Shown here: positions 49,961-61,802 of the stretch, in pieces
Numbering within the stretch: the first letter of the stretch is position 1
Layout: each line of letters starts with the position of its first letter
Origin: Morella rubra
Taxonomy: Eukaryota > Streptophyta > Magnoliopsida > Fagales > Myricaceae
Direction of reading: 5' to 3'
DNA: 64,000 nt
NCBI GenBank assembly: GCA_003952965.2
Contig: CM025851.1
Span: forward strand, 8,225,647 to 8,289,646
Translations under genes and position numbers: made by a program
Notes under the pieces: generated by a model
The model's input: the letters and a program-made list of their open reading frames with translations, nothing else
Database searches by the model: none
What the model was told of the DNA's origin: nothing

Positions 49961-51455
49961 GCCTTTTGATTGTCAGACGGAATTGGGTCATTGAGTTATT
50001 GGTGGGGTAGAAAACATTGGCCTTTTGTGCTTCTTAGGAGAGAATTTGTGGACTCTGGTATTTTCAAAAATATAAATGGTGGGACAAGGAGGATAAGGCG
50101 GTGGGAGTCTTAAGAGTTACGTTCAGATTAGGAATGGTTAAGTGCGATCCAGATATTTTTCATGATCTTCTTAAGATTAGGACGCATCCAGATTTCGTTT
50201 TGTTTGTACCTACTGGCTACTGTACATGGCTAATAGGTGTCTCGCCGGAATTTTGTTGTCTCTGGTTGTTTTCTTTCCTACGACTCTATTTAGAGGCTCA
50301 AGTACTGTATTTAGAGCATTCTAGCAGTTTTTTTAAATTTATGTCTTTATTTTAATTAAAAAATATACTTCTTTATTTTAACTATTAATTTTTTAAAAAC
50401 ACTCTCAACAGCTTTATTTTAATTATTTATTTTTTAATATTTTATTTAAATATTATTTTTTTTAGATTTTTTTATTCTTTTTATATAATATTTATATTTT
50501 TCAATATTCATTTTTAATGATATAGAAAGAAAAAAAAATTTGAAAACTAGAGAAAGAAAAGAAAAGAAAAAATATTAATATTTTAAGGTGATAAAATTAA
50601 CGATAGTTCTTTAAAAATAGAGAACCACGATTCACATATTAAATTTTTTTGTTAGAAATTGTTAGAATATAAAAGTTGCTAAAGAGTGTTTTTCAATTTT
50701 TTTGTTAAATTGATTATCTATTCTAACCAAAATGTTAGAACACAGAAGCCACTTGGAATACTTTTACCAGTGTAAACGCTCATACTGCATTTTGACTTCA
50801 CTGATCAGCCTCTGTTGAAGCTTGAGATGCACTGAAATTTCGATTCTTGGCCTAAATTGTGTGGATCGATCTTTGCCTCTTCGGCTTTTCCCAACAAACT
50901 CGTGGGTCTTTTTCATGGCGAATATCGTCCGCCGTGGATGAAGATACTATTCCCAGTGACAATCAGCTCCTTGTAGTTGGGGAACGACTGGGGAATATTC
51001 TGTTGTTTGTACAGCATCCTTAACACACAAATTATGATATTTTTAATAATTTTATTTTAGAGTTTAACGGTCAAAATGAAAGATTCATATCTTTTTAAAA
51101 TTTATGGGAAGTAAAAAAAAAAAAAAAACTAACGTGATATAGGATTTGAAAATTAAATACAAACGTGATAAGATAAGCACGACTTCGTTATTATCAGAGT
51201 TCCAATTTAATTATGCAGCTTTGACTATGATTTGCTTCTTTATAAATTAAAATTTTATTACCCCGATGTTTATTATATTTACAAGTGATATAAGTTGACG
51301 TGATTAAATCATAAACAATTTATCTACGTACTGGTTTTCTTGTGAAAAATCCAATTTATTGTTGTGCCTTCTAGATAAGGCAGGCAAGCTGTATGGGGGG
51401 GCTTTGGGTTGTAAACTTTAATCCTTAAAACAAGGATAAAAGAGAGGTATATAAG

Positions 51456-51510
<55 letters not shown>

Positions 51511-51742
51511 TAACATATGCCAATGTGTGGTTTCTTGTCCATTCTCACTTGTTCAGATTTTTTTTTTTCTTCGCTTGTATAGATAGATATTTAGGCCCCA
51601 TTTGTGGATGTGGTCGGGCGCTTCTGTCTCTAGTTCTCTTTATCTGTAATTTATTATATACCTTCACTCTCGTCTTGCCAGAATGGACTAAGTCACGACT
51701 CTCTCTGCCTCTCTGTCTTGAAGAACGCACCTAGCTTGAGTA
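49961..51742. other. Shared intergenic region between divergent FAD5 and PIFI
   Basis: AT-rich promoter region of about 1.8 kb for both genes. It contains homopurine/AT stretches (50330-50600), a long (TA)n run and a TATATA-like motif near 51654 upstream of PIFI. No gene is seen. Confidence 0.5.
51461..51507. repeat. (TA)n microsatellite
   Basis: 47 bases of alternating TA, about 240 bases upstream of the PIFI start. Likely length-polymorphic. Confidence 0.95.
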
Positions 51743-53862
51743 ATGGCGGCAGTAAATGCATCAATCTGTACATCTTCCACACAAACTTTTGTGGCGAAAC
51801 TATCGCTTTCTAGGATTTATGGAAGTCCACCTGCTTCAAACATGCTTGGTGAGTGTCTCTTTGCTTTGTGGTTTCTCTTCGACTCCGAATCCTTTCTGGG
51901 ATTTTGGTGGAACAACTGATGCTGCTTTGGGAACTTTGTGTATGGATAAGGATCAAAAGATCATCCCGAAAGAGGTTCAAAAAAAAAAAAAACTTGCATT
52001 TGCTAAATGCTCAAAGGGGAATTTACCAATGGAATCCATTTGTTAGAAACAAAACATGTTTTTCCACTCCACTTATGTGTGGAAGTTACTCTGAAATTTT
52101 CCTTCTTAGATAGATATGTTCTACTCTTAGATTATCGGCATAAAATCCTCGAATTTATTCATCACTCAATCTGATATTTGTCAAAAGTGACAACTTTCAC
52201 AAGTTCACTTTTGCTGGGTAGCTAGTTTTCTCCCCTCTAGCTTTGGCTGATGGTGGTACCTGTGTAGGGGGACTTCGCCGTACAATTACTTCACATACTA
52301 TGCTAACTATTTGGACATGTTTCATTACATATTAGCGGTACCCTCAAACGCATAGTGTTTCCATTTTAACGAGCTTACAAAGCTGAACAGGACTTTTCTA
52401 GTACATAAGAGTCAAATTGCACAATCGCTTCATTATGTTTTGCCATTTCCTCTTTTGATGCAGGTAGCAGTTTTATTGGTTCTTCGTTGCCAAGGTGTTT
52501 CCCTAAGAAGAAACGAGTCGTCAAGATTAGTGGGGAAGTGAGAACTGTGGCAGCTATCGCAGCCCCTCCCATTGATCAAATCGAAGCGTATGTATTCCAA
52601 TGCCTAAGATTTTGTCCCTTTTGCGGATTCCTTAACCACCTGTTGTTATTTTCAAATCTCGTCCTTTCAGGTTTAGGCTTCCCACATGGGCTATGTTTGA
52701 ACTTGGCATGGCTCCTGTATATTGGAAAACCATGAATGGTCTTCCCCCTACTTCTGTAAGCTATGCAGTGTTACTGAATCAAAATTGCAATGGGCTTTTC
52801 TTGGTTATCCTCTGCTACTGACAAGAAACAATGTCTGACAGGGTGAAAACTTGAAGCTTTTCTTTAATCCGGCTGCAAACAGCATTGTTCCAAATGAAGA
52901 ATTTGGGATTGCTTTTAACGGTAATCTTAGATACAAATGATGTTCCAATGATCACTTGTTCCACTGACAGTCCTGTTGTTGCAACCCCATAGCAAGCACA
53001 ACATTGTGGGATTAAAAATGCAGCTGGATCAGCCTCTGCTTTTGCAAAACTACTCAGTTCCAGTTGAATCGAACTTACTTCTTGTACTGTGTCGTTTATA
53101 GGTGGTTTTAATCAGTCGCTTATGTGTGGTGAGCCAAGGGCAATGCTTAGGAAAAACCGAGGCAGAGCCGATCCCCCATTATATACCATCCAGATATGCA
53201 TTCCTAAGCACGGTCGGTTTCTCATTCTCTGAAAAATCTTACTTTTCTACGAGTTGTTTTCTTTTGCAAACTGATCTCCTTTCCACAGCTCTGAGCTTGA
53301 TCTTCTCATTCACAAATGGGGTTGACTGGGATGGTCCTTACAAACTGCAATTTCAAGTTCCCAAGGCTTTGAGTAACAAGCCAATTGACTTCTTTAACGA
53401 GGTACAATATATGAAAGTTTCTGAGAGCAGTTTGAATCATACTGATACTGCTCTGGGTTCGAAATAATTAGTGTATGCTGCCCAATCCTGCTTACAAAGA
53501 AGATGTGAAATCCAAACATTGATGGATACCTTGTGGCAGGGGCTAGCACGAGAGTTGAGTAACGAAGGTGCGTGTGAGAGAGCTATCTTTCCAGACACAG
53601 ACATTGTTGTCTCAAGATGTGCCCTCATAGGAAATTTGACCCTAGAAGGGGTAAGTAAAATTCTTCAAGCCAATCTGAACCCAGTCGTTGCATTGTCCTC
53701 TAGTTTATATAACATTGACTGATGGAAAAAACATTGGCACAGGGTGATCGTTGCGACCTCAATCTCATACCAGGGTGCACAGATCCTAGCTCCCCATCTT
53801 ATAACCCACTTGCCAATGTAGATGATGGCTCCTGTCCAGTGGATTTAGGTTCTGTGGAATAG
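51743..53862 (+). CDS. PIFI: Post-illumination chlorophyll fluorescence increase protein (PIFI), chloroplastic
   Basis: Eight exons: 51743-51848, 52464-52587, 52671-52755, 52842-52920, 53102-53212, 53289-53401, 53540-53650 and 53743-53862. Phases are consistent and the product has 282 residues. The N-terminus ([16 protein letters not shown] and on through a Lys/Arg/Ser-rich stretch to about residue 60) is a typical transit peptide. The conserved body reads [71 protein letters not shown] and ends [20 protein letters not shown]. This matches the PIFI family. In Arabidopsis PIFI is a plastid protein needed for the post-illumination rise in fluorescence that reports NDH-linked, non-photochemical plastoquinone reduction (chlororespiration). 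It has no known catalytic domain, so its biochemical action is unknown. The gene is divergent from FAD5 and convergent with ROD1, the same three-gene neighbourhood as in Arabidopsis. The second intron donor was placed at GTATGT (52588), which restores the IEAFRLPTW reading. Confidence 0.93.
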
Positions 53863-54630
53863 TATATTCTTGGCCATACGCTCACATCACACGTAAATAT
53901 TCAAATGGATCCATGTACTGAGTACACTACTTGACACAAAAACCAGAAACAGGCTTCTTTTTTTTTGCTGAATTAATTTCAAAAATATATGGTTGTGAAC
54001 TCTCTTTTCCGTTTTACAGTTGAGCTATTTTGATCGGGCAAAATTAATAAGATACGTATGCATTAGGTGATGAAGTTATAAGTAATTAACCTGGTTAGTC
54101 AGGTTCGAATGTTGGCCATGGCCGAGCAAGATTTGGGCAGAGAAACTAGCCCAAAACCTTAAAAATTGAACGAATTTCACTATCTAAACTCTACAGAAGA
54201 ACCGTTGGGAGCTAAGAATTGTGAAAAGCATGGACCACAGTGGGTGGATCTAAGCTAAGATCTTGCCTTCAAAGAACCTACCAATGATAAGGTGAAATAA
54301 TCCTCTCCTATCTCTGACGGTGACACGTGGTCCAATCAGAACTCACAAATGCTTCTCCAAAATATGCTAGTGATAAGGAAAGTACACAACTGGAATTGGA
54401 ATATGATCTTGAGTGGGACCACTCAGGAAAACCAAAAGTCATTATATGGGAAGAGGAAAAAGATGGGGTGTTTGACCCCCCATCATCCTCCCCTGTACAA
54501 GTCACATATATTTCTTCTTCTTTTTTTTAATATTTCTTGTACATGCATCTCTCATGGCCCTTTTGACATTTCAAAAGGGCTTGGACGGCAAGCCAATCTC
54601 TCTCGCTTCGTTCTTCTTTCTTTCTTCCCC
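53863..54630. other. Intergenic region between convergent PIFI and ROD1
   Basis: Holds the two 3' UTRs. No gene, repeat or motif stands out. Confidence 0.55.
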
Positions 54631-56157
54631 TTAACTTTTTAATGTAAAGAAAGCCTCTTTGGTCAGAGAATTCTGGCCCCAATCGCTGCTCTCTCTCTTG
54701 CTCTCTTCGTACTTTCCAGCAAGAGAATCAAAGAGAATTCCAGCACCGACCCCCGCAGCCAAATCAATAGTATAATGACCCCTCGTGCCCAGCAGCCTCA
54801 CGACTTGGAGAACATTCAACACGTCAAATGTCCGCGCCAGTTCCCACCGCTGCATTCGTCGCATGTCTAGCGACGCAATCACCGACCCCGCTACGTGACC
54901 AGAAAAGAACAGGAAGAACGATACGTTCCCCACCGGAAAGTCCACACCAGAACCCAGAAAACCCTGTCACATTCGCAACTAAACAAATTAATCACAAACA
55001 AAAATGAAAATTAGTTTTTTAGGAGCAAAACCCTGTCACATTCCTGTCTTAATAAGGTCGATTTAGAGTTGAGCACAGAGTAGATGATGTTATTGGAACC
55101 TGAGGCACTGGAAGCTGCGTGGAGTAACCGAGAATTCCCCGGCAAGTGAACATGAATAGCGTTGAGATTGTCGCCCTTGGGCGGCCCTCTATAAGCCACG
55201 TCCATAGGATATATGTTGTTTGCATACCCACAAACACCTAACCAGGAATAACATAATAATGAAATAATAATAATAAATAACACAAAGGATTGCAGATTAC
55301 CCACTTTTGGGCTATAAAACGTTATGGATTTACATGTCAAACTCAATTCCTTCAACTCTTGAAGAATGTGTTTGCATGTGCAATCAACCCAATCCCAGAA
55401 AACGCTCACCCATTGGCCAACCGCCCATTGTAGAAACAACCAAATCAAGTTCCATAACACAGTGAAGCTCGTGGTGACCCACAGTCAACTTGGTCTTCTG
55501 AAAGGAAGACGTTCTGTTTGAATTACAATTAATTTTGAAGTTTTAAGCCCGATAGTATAACATATGAAAAAAATATGCCAGCTCAATGCTCATAGACAGA
55601 ACCAGAGGTGTGGAATGAAGAAACACTTTTTTTTGAATTCGATATATTATATATTTTCTAAGAACCAAAAAAAAAAGGGCAAAATTTGAGAATATAACGA
55701 GAACCCCAAACTCTCTGGCTCTCTGTCTCTATATTATCAATGCACCTATTTAATTGCATGGATTCAGTGTTATATTTTATACTCAGATCCCAACACCTAC
55801 CGTATTAAGAGCCGCGAGCAAGGTGTTGAGTTCTGGCCGAGCGGCGAGCACGCGATGTAGCGGGCGCGTGGCCACGAACCCCAAATCAAACGGCTCCGAC
55901 GACGGCGGGACCATCCGGAGGGTGTACTCGACGGCCATGAAGAACAGCAGCCCCAGCCCGAACAAACAAGGCATCCAATGGATCTTCGCCACGCGCAATA
56001 CATCCTCCGTCGTCCACGACATGAACGACGCTCTCTTATCCTTCTTCGCCTCGTTCGCACGAGTGCCAAGGGAATTTACGAGCTTTCCGCTAGTCCTGCG
56101 CCTGTTTGTAAGCGTGCATGGTGGGGCATGAAGGGTTGCAACCGCCGTGCCTTTCAT
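54631..56157 (-). CDS. ROD1: Phosphatidylcholine:diacylglycerol cholinephosphotransferase (ROD1/PDCT)
   Basis: Three exons on the minus strand: 56157-55801, 55237-55100 and 54963-54631, all phase 0, giving 275 residues. The enzyme swaps the phosphocholine head group between PC and DAG, moving 18:1 into PC for desaturation and returning polyunsaturated DAG for storage-oil synthesis in the ER. It belongs to the lipid phosphatase/phosphotransferase family. The catalytic residues are visible: His188 in FFSGHVAG, and His228 and Asp232 in RGHYTIDLAAG. Several hydrophobic helices (for example FGLGLLFFMAVEYTL, TYILWTWLI, NVSFFLFFSG) make it a polytopic membrane protein. The Arg/Lys-rich N-terminal 50 residues precede the first helix, as in Arabidopsis ROD1 (about 300 residues). 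The C-terminus is slightly extended and polar. It is convergent with PIFI. Confidence 0.95.
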
Positions 56158-58614
56158 TGCCGCTGGAAGTGTCGGAGACGGAGACTAACAATGCAGGAGA
56201 ATTAAGGGGTGTGGATGGTACAAAACAGGGCAGGAAGAGAGGGAGACTGGAGTCGGAGCGGAGTTTCCAAAGACGGAACGTTTTCCTTTTTTCCTTTTTA
56301 GTTTGGTCATTCAATTTCTGGTGAGGTGTTGAGGCTGAGAAGTGAGAAGTGGGCCTTTTATGGGCTGTTGTGTGTGGGTGACGGCTTGACGCGTTGGAAA
56401 AAGAAGGAACAAGTGTCCGCAGTCGTCAGAGATTACTTCCCCGCTCTGTTTTTGAAATATAGATATCCACTTATTTACTTAAAAAAATAATTAATTTTAT
56501 TTGAAAAAAAAGGTAAGTTCATGGATAACATTTTATGTTTAGGTAAAAATTAAGTTATTATCTTTATTTTTCAATCCAACAATTTGAGATTCATAACTTT
56601 CAAAATCTATCAATCTTCGCCCCCCGTCTAAATCAGACGTTAAGTTCGACGAAAAATCGTGTAAAATGATCGAAATGCCCCTCCAAGGTTAAATTTTAAA
56701 AAATAATTTAAATAATATAATTTAAAAAAATAAATTTAAAATAAATAGATTATTGAAATTTTTCAATAGTTTTATTTAAAAAGAATTTTTTTAATTTTTT
56801 AGTAATTTTCATTTTTCATTTCTTTTCCGTTTGATTTAGTTAATTTTTTTATTCTTTAGATTATTTTTTAATTTTTTTAGAATTTCTTTCAATTTTGGCT
56901 TTTCATTTTGATTTAACATGATCAGGGTTTGAAATTAATCTCAGTTATGGGGATTGAGGAAAGTCCAACGCGTGCCCAAAAAAACTTTTTTTGTAAAAAT
57001 ATAAATGATTTTATTTAAAGGACTGTTATGACGGGGTTTAATCAAGGCATCTGATGCAATTCAATTTACTACATAAATGCATCCAGGTTGTAGATCTGCA
57101 AGCCCTACAAGATTAAAAAATCATTTGAAAAATTTGTCTCAATATCGGTGCTAAATTTGAAGAGTTCGGAAATATGACAATGGTCACCGACGACGGTCGT
57201 TGGGTAAAAAGACCACATGCGGATAGAGACGCACCATTGTGGGTTCGGATAAAAAGGTTACCACATACAATAGCGATCGATAGGGATACGATTTTCCTAA
57301 CCCACCTACGAAAACATATTTAATGTGCGATGAACGTTCATTTTTAAAAGTTTAAACTAATAAATTCGTCACAGTAAATCATCATACTATCAAATTTAAC
57401 AATATAGAAATTCGAATAAGATTAGACTTATCAAAAGCATACCATTTATGTTATAAATGGGACATATTACGCGATTTTAACCGAAAAATTGTAATTGTAA
57501 TGGGATACAAAATAAGAAATTTTCATTTATATTTCTTCATCTTTGTGGATTTTTTCGTGTAACGTGTAGTGCCTTATTAGAAGATGAAAAAAATATAATT
57601 AAAAATTATCTGCCACATCGCAATCACCCCTAAAAACAGTTGATCAATATTTGCGATTGCCCAAAGAACAGAAAAAAGACTTGGTGCAAGCAGCATGCCT
57701 TCCACCTACCTGCCTTGAGAATAAAACGATCGCGATAAGAAATTAAAGAATAAGAAACACGCCCCTGACTTCTGAGTGGCGTCCTTCATGTTCAATCAAC
57801 CTCACATTTGAAATATTACTACATGCCGTGCGCATATGACTCTTCCTAAACGTAAAAAATCGAAAAAACGTTATAAACTCTTTTTGAAGAAAATTTGGAA
57901 GTGTGAAAAAGAAAAGGGTAAAATACACTTTTCACCCACAAACTACCGGAGTAGTGACACATTGCACCCCAAACTACCATCTTTAAGACATTGCACCCTT
58001 AAACTACCAATGTTATACATTTTGCACCCTAAACTACCCACTTTGACACATTACACCCTCCAACTACTAATATTAAACACTTTGCACCCTCCATTTGACA
58101 ATAATACCCTTGAGAAATTAATGAATTGACAACAATATCTAAGGGCATTATCGTCATTTTAGTTTAAAAATTTGATAAAGGGTGCAAAGTGTTAAAAATT
58201 GGTAGTTAGAGGGTGCAATGTGTCAAAATTGGTAGTTTAGGGTGCAAAGTGTAAAATATATGGTAGTTCATGGGTGAAAAGTGTATTTTCCCCGAAAGAA
58301 AAAGAAAAATCTGAAAGAGGCGCCGACCGATATGGTCGATTCAAAAGTCATCCACTGACTTGTGTTAAGCGAGAGCAGGCCTACCAACGATTGCGATCAG
58401 TCCCCTGCTATTAATCCAAATGGCTTTAGCAGAAGAACAAAAGCTGCTATTGAAGTTGGACAAAATCAACCATAACAGTTTGTTAAGTAGCAGCATACTC
58501 TGCAACATCTTTTTCAACCAAATCAACCTGAGCATAACATCCTTGCTTGCTAAAGGTAGTCGAAATGGAGTGGAAACTCCAAAATATAAAACCTAAGAAA
58601 ACCTTTCACTTCAC
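56158..58614. other. Intergenic region between ROD1 and PV42
   Basis: Contains the ROD1 promoter, AT-rich unassigned DNA (56450-57900) and a foldback MITE (57916-58293, listed separately). No gene is recognised. Confidence 0.55.
57916..58293. mobile_element. Foldback MITE built of roughly 30-bp sub-repeats
   Basis: The ends GGGTAAAATACACTTTTCACCC and GGGTGAAAAGTGTATTTTCCCC are near-perfect inverted repeats. Inside, the left arm repeats the theme TTGCACCC..AAACTACC about five times at roughly 30-base steps. The right arm carries the complementary GGTAGTT..GGGTGCAA.TGT theme about three times. The whole 378 bp can fold on itself. No coding capacity. A degenerate relative lies at 63.7-64.0 kb. 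Confidence 0.85.
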
Positions 58615-60335
58615 CTAGCGATCTAATACAAGTGCATGCCTTATTACTCTAATCATGTCTGAAAGTGAAACAAGCCCGACAAGTAAACCCTGTTGGTCCA
58701 CCACCCAAACTCGGTGCACATGTTTAGAGACTGCTTTGTCAATCGCTTCAGCAAGGGATGATTCAGGTAGGCAAGTCACAAGTTCCCTCGGTGAATCTGA
58801 AGCCGCATATAAGGGGCTTTTGGAGACGCTCTCGGTAAAGTCTAGTGCAGTCAAAGGCAACCACGATTGCAGCGTGGCAAGGAGGCAACCCCTCAAATCC
58901 GTTGCAGAAAATGTACCTATTAGCTTCCTCCCTCTGCCCTGCATTTTGCAGTTCCAAAAATGCACGAGTGTTCAGTTCAGAACTCGTGATTGAAACAGGA
59001 CATAGCATAATATAACTCCATCAGGACATAGTATTATATAGCTAAAATATGGAAACTCTCTGTTGAAAGCATAGTTAACAACTAACTACAGAGACTCAAA
59101 TCCACCTAAATGGCATAGAACGAGAAACCCTTTAACATTCTTCAAATAGTTCTTCTTGGCTTTAAGGAATAACTAGAGAGATGAAAGGAATCGTGCGATG
59201 CGAAGCCAATTTCTTATTTCTATCCTGGAAATTAGTTCTTTCAGGCTCTTCCACAAAAAACTTGAACCCAACAGTTAGATTATATTCTCTGTCAACTAAA
59301 TTTTTGATATACTGGAGGAGCAAGGAAAGAAAAACCAGACAGGACTCTTAGAAGATCACTCACATTTATAAGCTGGCTGTGATCCTCTTCGGAAGCATTT
59401 GAGGCTTTAACGATAGGAACAGCATTCAGCAACGCAGCCCTCATGCACCTGATGGCCTCAATTACTTTTGTGCGATCACTGATGGCAAAGACATTCTCAT
59501 TTACTGCTCCCAGTTCACGAACTGTTTGTGATATGATCTCTTCTATACGAGGCCCATGGTCTTTCAAGAACCTTAACAAGTCCATTTGTGTAAGCATTCT
59601 ATAGCTTGATGCAGACTCTACAAGTTCCACCCCCGATATGTTTTCCATGTGTCCCTCCAGTGGTACCAAAGCACGGTGGATTCCTTTGCTAAACACTTCC
59701 ATACAATCTAAAATGCTGCATTTTGTACCAGCAATTAACAATTACACACAGAGGCTGATCGATTTTAGTATATTACCAAGCAATCACTACTTTCAGACGG
59801 CTGATATGATGGCTTTTCAGAGAGAAAAACAATAAAGCCTACGAGTAAAATTAAAAGTTCCTCGAGAAAATGTACATGTATGTGAAGAAAATCACCTGGT
59901 CATAGGGTTCAAGGTCCATAGACTAAGGCTCTCAAGGCAGTGCCCTATTATCGACGAAACTGGGACTGCCATCTTCTGATCGAGATCATACACATCGCCA
60001 TGACCATCCATCTGATCATCTCCAGCAATATGGGCCAGGATATCAAGCATCGTGACCATCCCTATATAATGTTTCCTTACAGCCCCCGTCTGCTTATCTG
60101 ACTCCATGATCATGGACCCACCGGCTCCAATCCAGTGGCCCGGCGGCGCAGCAACCGGCACCGCCACGACCTTGTTCGCCACCAGCGTGTTCATCGTGTG
60201 GGCCAGCGAAGCCGTGTACGGTACCTCCACTAGTCTCCTACTGCCTACCATCAGATCACTCACATGCTTGTCTCTTAGCCGTTGTTTTTCTGTGCTGTGC
60301 TTGGCGTTGCCGTTGAGCTCCTCTGTTTGCTGCAT
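58615..60335 (-). CDS. PV42: CBS-domain protein, SNF1-kinase gamma-like PV42 type
   Basis: Three exons on the minus strand: 60335-59896, 59715-59364 and 58938-58615, giving 371 residues. Four CBS motifs in two Bateman modules can be followed: LRDKHVSDLMVG to HYIGMVTMLDILAHIAG; SILDCMEVFSKGIHRALVPLE to MLTQMDLLRFLKDH; NENVFAISDRTKVIEAIRCM to GTFSATDLRGC; and LVTCLPESSLAEAI to GLLVGLVSLSDMIRVIRHAL. CBS pairs bind adenosine ligands, and PV42 proteins resemble the gamma regulatory subunit of SnRK1 kinase. Arabidopsis PV42a/b act in late stamen development and pollen-tube growth. The ATG at 60335 (MQQTEELNG) is used because the open frame upstream has no earlier ATG. The junctions LIN/GRGRKLIG and NPMT-S-ILDC rejoin the domain cleanly. 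Neighbour of TMM, as in Arabidopsis. Confidence 0.93.
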
Positions 60336-61802
60336 GGTTTGCTGCTTTCGGAAAGTGAGAGTGGCTTCCTTAGAAGAGAGGTGGTGTGAAATATAGAACA
60401 CGATTTTGTCAGATTCAGATGTGTAAATGCACGTGTCAAGGCCAAAGATTTTCACAACCGCGTGGCTACGTTTCTTTCTGCCACGTAGTGAAACTTTTTT
60501 TTAACATTAAATAGATATTTCTATTCAATTTTCTGACTATTTCTTCGAATTGCTATTACTTGTCCCGGATTTATCCTTAGCCAATGCAAAGAAATTAGCA
60601 AGAGTGTCGAAGCCCAAGCTAGATTGCCCACGAAGAGATCCCCTACACTCCTCTAGGGCCAGCCACACCAATGGCACTTTGGACGTGAGAAACGAACTCT
60701 AATGTCAAGCTCGCTTCCCCAAGGTTCAAGGCCCAATTTAAACCAACTCAAGACCCTGAGGAATTCCCTCCTTCACCGGCCAGCAAGGGTTTAATTCCCC
60801 TCGAAAACAAGGCCCACGGCCTAACATAAGAAAACATAGTAATCAAAGAAGATTATTTTAAGCTAACACATAAAAGCTAGTAGGATAAATAGGGAAAAAA
60901 ATAATGACAGTGAAAAGAAATTCTCATAAGTATAAAATAAAATTCCACAAACAAAAATTTTCACATAGGCAACATTAGTAGAAAAACTATCTTTTACCGA
61001 AAATCCCTTAAACAATAGAAAATACATATAAAGAGATCATAAAATAATTAATCCAAGTGAGTAGAACATAAAAACTTAGATAATCAAAGTAGGAGTCGAT
61101 GGCATACTCAACGCACTAAATCCCAAAATTTTCTTTCGAAAAATACTTAAAAAAAGACAATTAGTTAGTAACAGTGTTACAGCCCCAGTGGACTCTCACG
61201 AATTTCATTACTGATGACCAACAAATAACTAGTTTCCCACCGATCACTTGCATCAATGTATAGGATGAGGATTTCCTGTAATTTTCTATTCGAATTGTAC
61301 CGTATAATTCAGAGAAAAATAGCTGATAGACACAATATGTGGATCCCATGATAGGGTCCATGTTATGTGAAATTTTATATAAATAATATTAAATAGTGTA
61401 GAGATTACTTATTATGTCTATCGCCTTTCAAATTATACAATAAAATTTAAACAGTAAATTACAATAAATCTTCATCCTAATGTACGGACACCTGCTATTG
61501 CGAACGATACCAGGCTGCGAATTTCTACCTACAGCTCCAAATGGGTTGGGTCCCCAGCCCAACAGAGGTGAAATTTCCCGTGAAACTCATAAATGCCCAG
61601 ATTCTGTGTATTAATTTCAACTCCCCCCATCCCCGTGAAACTCATAATTACCACTTCCACTTCCATCCACGCACCAACCAGAATTTCCTCGGTTCGGTCC
61701 CATTGATCCACCATCCTGACCCACCACATTAACTTACCTCTCAGCCCCTTATAAAACCAAGCTCATGCCCACATTCTGCTCAGTCTGTATCAGTCTCACA
61801 CA
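60336..61802. other. Shared intergenic region between divergent PV42 and TMM
   Basis: Promoter DNA for both genes. The TMM side has a TATA box (61750-61756). A GC-richer stretch at about 60600-60830 is unassigned. No gene is recognised. Confidence 0.55.
61750..61756 (+). promoter_or_regulatory. TATA box of TMM
   Basis: TATAAAA in a C-rich context, 47 bases before the ATG at 61803. The spacing predicts a short 5' UTR of about 15-20 bases and supports the chosen start. Confidence 0.65.

Noticed and set aside
57940..58100. CRISPR-like spacing of about 30-bp repeats
   Set aside because: The units are degenerate, have no distinct spacers and sit in one arm of a foldback MITE in a plant genome.
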